11,365 nucleotides of DNA from Firmicutes bacterium UBA1768 (lineage in GTDB: Bacteria; Bacillota; Clostridia; Peptostreptococcales; Anaerovoracaceae), in assembly GCA_002315335.1 (NCBI GenBank), contig DCGW01000019.1, forward strand, positions 4,777 to 16,141, read 5' to 3'. The notes beneath the pieces are model-generated. The model did not search any database. It had not been told where the DNA came from and saw only the letters and a program-made list of their open reading frames with translations. How positions within the stretch are numbered: the first letter of the stretch is position 1; each line of letters starts with the position of its first letter. Positions 6,675-11,365 of this stretch are shown here, in pieces. Position numbers and translations under genes: made by a program.

Positions 6675-9341
6675 ATGGGCTATACTCCCATGATGCAGCA
6701 ATATATTGAAACAAAAAAGTTATACCAGGACTGTATTCTTTTCTATAGATTGGGTGACTTTTACGAGATGTTTTTTGAGGATGCAATAGAAGCCTCAAAA
6801 GCTATAGAAATTGCTCTGACAGGAAAAAACTGCGGCATGGAGGAAAAAGCACCTATGTGCGGTGTGCCGTATCACGCTGCGGAAAACTATATTGCAAAAC
6901 TGGTAAACAAGGGCTATAAGGTTGCTATTTGTGAGCAGGTTGAAGACCCAAAGCTTGCAAAGGGTATAGTTAAGAGGGAAGTCGTAAGAATTGTTACACC
7001 TGGAACTGTAACGAGTGCTTCAATGCTCAATGAAGGAGAAAATTCATATATAGCCTCTGTTTCCGAAACGGAAGATGGTATTGGTTTTGCTTATGCCGAC
7101 CTTACAACGGGAGAGGTTTGCTGCAGGGAGTTTACCACATCAGATATTGAAGCTCTTAGAAATGAAATAGTAAGGATTGCGGCTAAAGAAATAATAATCA
7201 GCTCTGATTATCGCACTACCCGAGCAGCAGAGATTATTCAAGAGGATACAGACTGTTGTCTGAGTGATGTAAATCCTCATTATTATGACTATAAGCCTGC
7301 AGAAAACTCTATTAAAAGGCAATTTGGAGTAGAAAGTCTTGAGGGACTTGGTATTGCTGAAATGAAAATGGCAATAATCTCCCTTGGTGCTCTGCTTCAA
7401 TATCTGCTCGAAACTCAAAAGCAGTCTCTTTCTCATATTATAAAGCTTACTGTGAACAATGATGCTTCCAATATGTCCCTGGACAGAACTACACTCAGAA
7501 ATCTCGAATTGACAGAAACCATATTTGAAAGAAGTGTGGACGGGTCACTTTTCGGAGTTTTGGATAAAACCGGTACCGCAATGGGCAGCAGACGTATGAA
7601 GCAGTGGCTCAGAGCACCTCTGAACAATCCTGTTGAGATAAACAGAAGGCTTGACGGAGTTGAATACTTTGCCGATAACTTTCTTTCACGCAATGATATT
7701 AGAGAAGAACTGAAGAATATATACGACCTTGAGAGACTGTCCGGCAGAATAGCCTGCGGCAACGCAAATCCAAGAGATATGATTGCACTCAAGCGCTCAG
7801 TTGCTTCTCTTCCGAGTATAAAAAATGAAATTGCTAATACTGAGACCGAAATATTGACAGATTTAGAGAGCCGTATTTCCGACCTTAGCGAAGTATTCAG
7901 GCTAATAGATGATGCTATTCTTGAGGAACCGTCATTTTCAGTGAAGGATGGAGGAATAATTAAGGAAGGGTATTCTGAAAAACTTGACAGCTTAAAGCTT
8001 TCAATTAAGGATGGAAGAGAATGGATAGCAGGTCTTGAAGCGGCCGAAAAGGAAAGAAGCGGAATTAAAACTCTTAAAGTTGGCTTTAACAAGGTTTTTG
8101 GTTACTACATTGAAGTCAGCAAGGCTGCAGCGGCAAATGTTCCAGCCGATTATATCAGAAAACAGACGCTTGTTAACAACGAACGCTTCATCACTCCAGA
8201 ATTAAAAGAAGTTGAGTCGGTAGTTTTGGGTGCGGAAACAAAGATTAACAACCTTGAATATAGTATATTTAACGATATAAGAAACAAGCTGACTGAACAT
8301 ATTGAAGAGCTTCAGGAAACAGCCTCTGCATTGGCTGATTTAGATGTGCTGACAGCCTTTGCCGAAGTCAGCTCAGTAAATGGTTATGTTAAGCCTACGG
8401 TAAATAATGGTGACACCATCACCATTGTAAAGGGCAGGCATCCAGTAATCGAAAATTCAATTAAAAACGGGAGCTTTGTATCGAACGACTTATATATAGA
8501 CAATGAAGCTTCTTCACTTCTCTTGATTACCGGACCGAATATGGCCGGAAAGTCTACATATATGAGGCAAAATGCCATAATTGTATTAATGGCCCAGACA
8601 GGGTGCTTCGTTCCCTGTGAAAGAGCTGTTATAGGAGCGGTTGACAGAATTTATACAAGAATAGGTGCTTCAGACAATCTTTCCAGAGGGCAGTCTACCT
8701 TCTATGTGGAAATGAGCGAGTTAGCCTGTATTTTAAACACTGCGACTGAAAAAAGCTTGATTATTCTTGACGAAATCGGGAGAGGAACCTCCACCTACGA
8801 TGGTCTTTCTATCGCATGGTCTGTTGTTGAGCATCTGACTGCAAAAAAGAAGATAAAAACTATGTTTGCCACTCACTACCATGAACTGACAGTACTCGAA
8901 AAAAGCATCAGAGGTGTTAAAAACCTCAATGTTGATGTCAGGGAAGAAGCCGGAAATGTTGTATTCCTTCATAAAATAATAGAAGGTCATGCTAATCAGA
9001 GCTACGGTATTCATGTTGCTAAAATTGCCGGAGTCCCACAGGAGGTTCTCGACAGAGCGGAGCAGAGGTTAGCTGAATTAGAAAACGAAAGCATAGCTAT
9101 AGCAGGCCTTAATAAATATGACGAAAGTACGATTGTTGACAGTGTCCCTGAAGCAGTGCCCGCGGATACATCAATAAAGAATAATTATGAGAACAAAAGC
9201 AAGAGTGAAGCTCAGGATCAGCTTTCAATTTTTGATTTTATGTCAAACCCAGTGGCAGAAAAGCTGAGAAATCTTGACCTGATGAATATCACTCCTTCAC
9301 AGGCAATAAGAATATTAGAAGAATTAAAGGATTTATGCTGA
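6675..9341 (+). CDS. mutS: DNA mismatch repair protein MutS
   Basis: MutS binds mismatches and small loops in newly copied DNA and, as an ATP-dependent sliding clamp, recruits MutL. From ATG 6675 it has 888 residues, close to bacterial MutS1 length. The opening MGYTPMMQQY resembles Bacillus-type MutS, which favours this start over GTG 6660 or ATG 6663. The mismatch-reading Phe-x-Glu motif is F29-Y-E31 in GDFYEMFFEDA. Connector, lever and clamp regions follow. The ABC-type ATPase has Walker A GPNMAGKST (620-628) and Walker B with D699-E700 in LIILDEIGRGTSTYDG, followed by the conserved ATHYHEL. A variable linker (about 805-845) leads to QLSIF (849-853), which fits a beta-clamp binding motif, and then a helical C-terminal tail. 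All catalytic elements are present, and MutS2-type features (Smr domain) are absent. It is co-transcribed with miaB and mutL. Confidence 0.98.
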   Translation: MGYTPMMQQYIETKKLYQDCILFYRLGDFYEMFFEDAIEASKAIEIALTGKNCGMEEKAPMCGVPYHAAENYIAKLVNKGYKVAICEQVEDPKLAKGIVKREVVRIVTPGTVTSASMLNEGENSYIASVSETEDGIGFAYADLTTGEVCCREFTTSDIEALRNEIVRIAAKEIIISSDYRTTRAAEIIQEDTDCCLSDVNPHYYDYKPAENSIKRQFGVESLEGLGIAEMKMAIISLGALLQYLLETQKQSLSHIIKLTVNNDASNMSLDRTTLRNLELTETIFERSVDGSLFGVLDKTGTAMGSRRMKQWLRAPLNNPVEINRRLDGVEYFADNFLSRNDIREELKNIYDLERLSGRIACGNANPRDMIALKRSVASLPSIKNEIANTETEILTDLESRISDLSEVFRLIDDAILEEPSFSVKDGGIIKEGYSEKLDSLKLSIKDGREWIAGLEAAEKERSGIKTLKVGFNKVFGYYIEVSKAAAANVPADYIRKQTLVNNERFITPELKEVESVVLGAETKINNLEYSIFNDIRNKLTEHIEELQETASALADLDVLTAFAEVSSVNGYVKPTVNNGDTITIVKGRHPVIENSIKNGSFVSNDLYIDNEASSLLLITGPNMAGKSTYMRQNAIIVLMAQTGCFVPCERAVIGAVDRIYTRIGASDNLSRGQSTFYVEMSELACILNTATEKSLIILDEIGRGTSTYDGLSIAWSVVEHLTAKKKIKTMFATHYHELTVLEKSIRGVKNLNVDVREEAGNVVFLHKIIEGHANQSYGIHVAKIAGVPQEVLDRAEQRLAELENESIAIAGLNKYDESTIVDSVPEAVPADTSIKNNYENKSKSEAQDQLSIFDFMSNPVAEKLRNLDLMNITPSQAIRILEELKDLC

Positions 9342-9368
9342 AGTCCGAGATTGTATTTTTGAAATTTT

Positions 9369-9375
9369 AAGGAGA
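9369..9375 (+). promoter_or_regulatory. Ribosome binding site of mutL
   Basis: AAGGAGA lies 9 bases before ATG 9385 and fixes the mutL start. The 43-base gap after mutS shows no promoter or terminator. Confidence 0.8.
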
Positions 9376-9384
9376 CAAGTCGGT

Positions 9385-11365
9385 ATGGGAACTTCATTCA
9401 TCAGAAGAAAAATAGCACCTCTCCCTGAGGGGGTAGCAAGCAGGATAGCTGCCGGCGAGGTGGTTGAAAGACCTGTCTCAATAGTAAAGGAGCTGATTGA
9501 GAACAGCCTCGATTCGGGAGCGGATTCTATAATTCTGGAAATAAAGAACGGTGGAAAGACCTATATAAGAGTGTCAGATAATGGCTGCGGTATACCCTCG
9601 GAAGAGGTTGAAACTGCATTTTTAAGGCATGCAACAAGCAAGATTTCCGATGACAAGGACCTGTTGAGCATAGAAACACTCGGCTTCAGAGGGGAAGCCT
9701 TAGCAAGCATAGCTGCGGTAACTAGGACGACAATGATAACCAGAGCGACAGGAGAAGCTGCCGGTCTTAGAATTACTATTGAAGGTGGGAAAATCACAGA
9801 AAAAGTGCCAGTTGGAGCGGCTGAAGGAACTACCATAATAGTTAGCGACTTATTTTATAATACGCCTGTAAGGGAAAAGTTCATGAAAAAGGACAGCTCC
9901 GAATCGGCACTGGTCGGAGATTATATTTCGAGAATGAGTCTTGCTTTTCCAAAGGTGAGGTTCCGATTCATTAACAACGAAAAAACAATATTTTCAACTA
10001 ACGGTAAGGGCAGCACAATTGAAAATATTTACACAATTTATGGAAAAGAAATTGCAGAAAACCTTATAGAAATTAATAAAAACGAAGGCGGAGTTGAAGT
10101 CAGTGCCTTTATTTCCAACCCTTTATTTACCAAAAATTCTAGGAAAAGCCAGCAATTCTTTGTGAACGGACGCGCGGTTTCTGACAAAGTCTTAGAAGAA
10201 GGTATTAGTTCCGGCTATGGTGATAAGGTGGCTGAAGGACGTTATCCCGTTGCCTTTGTATTTGTACGCGTAGCCTCGGACAGAGTAGATGTAAATATTC
10301 ATCCGAATAAAAAGGAAGTCCGCTTTGACAGACCTGATGAGATTAAGAGCCTCCTGTCAACTGCGGTATTTGAAGGACTTAATTCCAAAGAAGCTGTTGG
10401 GAACATAAGCCCTGTTATAGATAAGAATTGGACCAAGACTGAAAAAGATGTAGATTCAGGTATAATTTGGTCGCATTCAGATAAAGGCAAGAGTGACGCA
10501 AAGAATATTTTTAAGTTTAATCATAAAGCTGATAATTACTCATCAGAATACGCTAAAAAATCTGACGAAAGCTGGCAGACCGTACTGCAGACCACCTTCG
10601 GAAACAAAAGTGACAAATCAGCAGATAGTGTAGAAGAAATAAGGGAAGAGGATTATCTGAGGAAAAATACAGCTTCAGAAGAAAGCTGTGCTTCGATTGA
10701 TGAAAAAACAGCTCAGGCTGAGGCGAAAACTTCGGAGCGCGGAAGATTAGTTGACAATAACGAGTATTATGTAAACGAGGTGGAGGGCAAGCCTCAGGAG
10801 GCCTTCGATATTTCCTCACTAAAGGTACTCGGAGTTCTGTTCAACACCTTTATTGCGGCTTCTGATTATAAGACCTTTTACCTTATAGATCAACACGCTG
10901 CACACGAAAGAGTATTCTATGAAAAATTCATGAAAGAGTTTTTTAAGAAAACAGCTTCAAGCCAGACTATACTTACACCGATTATTAAAGAAATTCCGTA
11001 TTATGCTGCCGATGGGGAAGGCGGGTGGCCTGATTTTCTGAAAAAATCAGGTTTTGAACTTGAGCCCTTCGGTGAAACCGCATATATTTTCAGGGCAATT
11101 CCTTCATATATGGGGCTTAGTCAGGCCGAGGTCTTCCTTGATGATTATATTGACAACATTAACAATTCTTCCAATTTCAAGGATAAGGCAACGGTTGACA
11201 GAATAATATTGAGGTCATGTAAGGCTGCCGTAAAAGCTCACGACAAGCTGAGTGCTGAGGAAATCAGAGCTCTGCTCAAGGATCTTTCAAGCTGCAGAAA
11301 TCCATATTCCTGCCCGCACGGAAGGCCGACAATTGTAAAAATGACTGAAAATGATATGAAAAAGC
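9385..11365 (+). CDS. mutL: DNA mismatch repair endonuclease MutL (3' end outside the window)
   Basis: MutL couples mismatch recognition by MutS to strand nicking. The frame runs from ATG 9385 to the right edge without a stop (660 codons), and probably only about ten residues are missing. The N-terminal GHKL ATPase (about 1-340) has KELIEN (E36, N40), DNGCGI (65-70) and TLGFRGEALASI (98-109), followed by FVNGRAV and DVNIHPNKKEVRF. A variable, charged linker spans about 350-470. The C-terminal dimerisation/endonuclease domain has the metal-binding DQHA(X)2E(X)4E motif (D502 to E513), SCK (C612) and CPHGRP (643-648), so it is the nicking type found in bacteria without MutH. QTILTP (527-532) fits the beta-clamp binding motif. 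Motif I reads LDSGAD where most homologues have LDAGA, a conservative change. It is co-transcribed with mutS. Confidence 0.97.
   Translation, partial: MGTSFIRRKIAPLPEGVASRIAAGEVVERPVSIVKELIENSLDSGADSIILEIKNGGKTYIRVSDNGCGIPSEEVETAFLRHATSKISDDKDLLSIETLGFRGEALASIAAVTRTTMITRATGEAAGLRITIEGGKITEKVPVGAAEGTTIIVSDLFYNTPVREKFMKKDSSESALVGDYISRMSLAFPKVRFRFINNEKTIFSTNGKGSTIENIYTIYGKEIAENLIEINKNEGGVEVSAFISNPLFTKNSRKSQQFFVNGRAVSDKVLEEGISSGYGDKVAEGRYPVAFVFVRVASDRVDVNIHPNKKEVRFDRPDEIKSLLSTAVFEGLNSKEAVGNISPVIDKNWTKTEKDVDSGIIWSHSDKGKSDAKNIFKFNHKADNYSSEYAKKSDESWQTVLQTTFGNKSDKSADSVEEIREEDYLRKNTASEESCASIDEKTAQAEAKTSERGRLVDNNEYYVNEVEGKPQEAFDISSLKVLGVLFNTFIAASDYKTFYLIDQHAAHERVFYEKFMKEFFKKTASSQTILTPIIKEIPYYAADGEGGWPDFLKKSGFELEPFGETAYIFRAIPSYMGLSQAEVFLDDYIDNINNSSNFKDKATVDRIILRSCKAAVKAHDKLSAEEIRALLKDLSSCRNPYSCPHGRPTIVKMTENDMKK

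Noticed and set aside
7433..8092. A 219-codon open frame on the - strand within mutS
   Set aside because: It is fully antisense to a conserved mutS region, has a Ser/Leu-rich shadow composition and no recognisable domain.
1..11365. CRISPR array, defence island, prophage or insertion sequence
   Set aside because: No regularly spaced repeats, transposase, integrase or nuclease-toxin pair is seen, and every gene is housekeeping or surface type apart from the DUF5688-like one.

Overview
The window looks like chromosomal DNA from a Gram-positive anaerobe of the class Clostridia. The evidence is AT-rich DNA, strong GGAGG-type ribosome binding sites, TTG and ATG starts, sigma-A type promoters, a miaB-mutS-mutL gene order, a MutL with an endonuclease motif (no MutH needed), and a DUF5688-type protein. 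A cellulolytic-type clostridium (Ruminiclostridium/Acetivibrio group) is my guess only. All six genes are on the + strand.

Region 1 (1-4203) is the 3' part of one very large gene. The frame is already open at base 1, so its true start and any signal peptide lie outside the window. The 1400 visible residues form a string of beta-sandwich (PKD/Ig-like) modules, a proline-rich hinge, a beta-propeller-like stretch, a Tyr/Ser-rich spacer and further Ig-like modules. This suggests a secreted or surface-exposed protein of unknown role.

Region 2 (4204-5338) holds two small genes. A strong promoter (4224-4251) drives a free-standing 71-residue acyl carrier protein, which ends in a textbook intrinsic terminator (4563-4590). 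A DUF5688-like gene of unknown function starts only 17 bases after that terminator's T-run, leaving no room for a promoter of its own in between.

Region 3 (5266-11365) is a tRNA-modification and mismatch-repair operon. An extended -10 promoter (5266-5294) precedes miaB (tRNA methylthiotransferase). It is followed almost without a gap by mutS, and 43 bases later by mutL, which runs off the right edge about at its last residues. MutS and MutL both keep their catalytic motifs and apparent beta-clamp binding motifs, so this is a working MutH-independent mismatch-repair pair. miaA is the expected next gene beyond the edge, by analogy with other Clostridia.

I see no tRNA, rRNA, CRISPR array, insertion sequence or phage gene. 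The least ordinary items are the large exoprotein, the lone carrier protein with a TSL serine motif, and the terminator placed directly before the DUF5688 gene. I did not find a clear new defence or mobile system.
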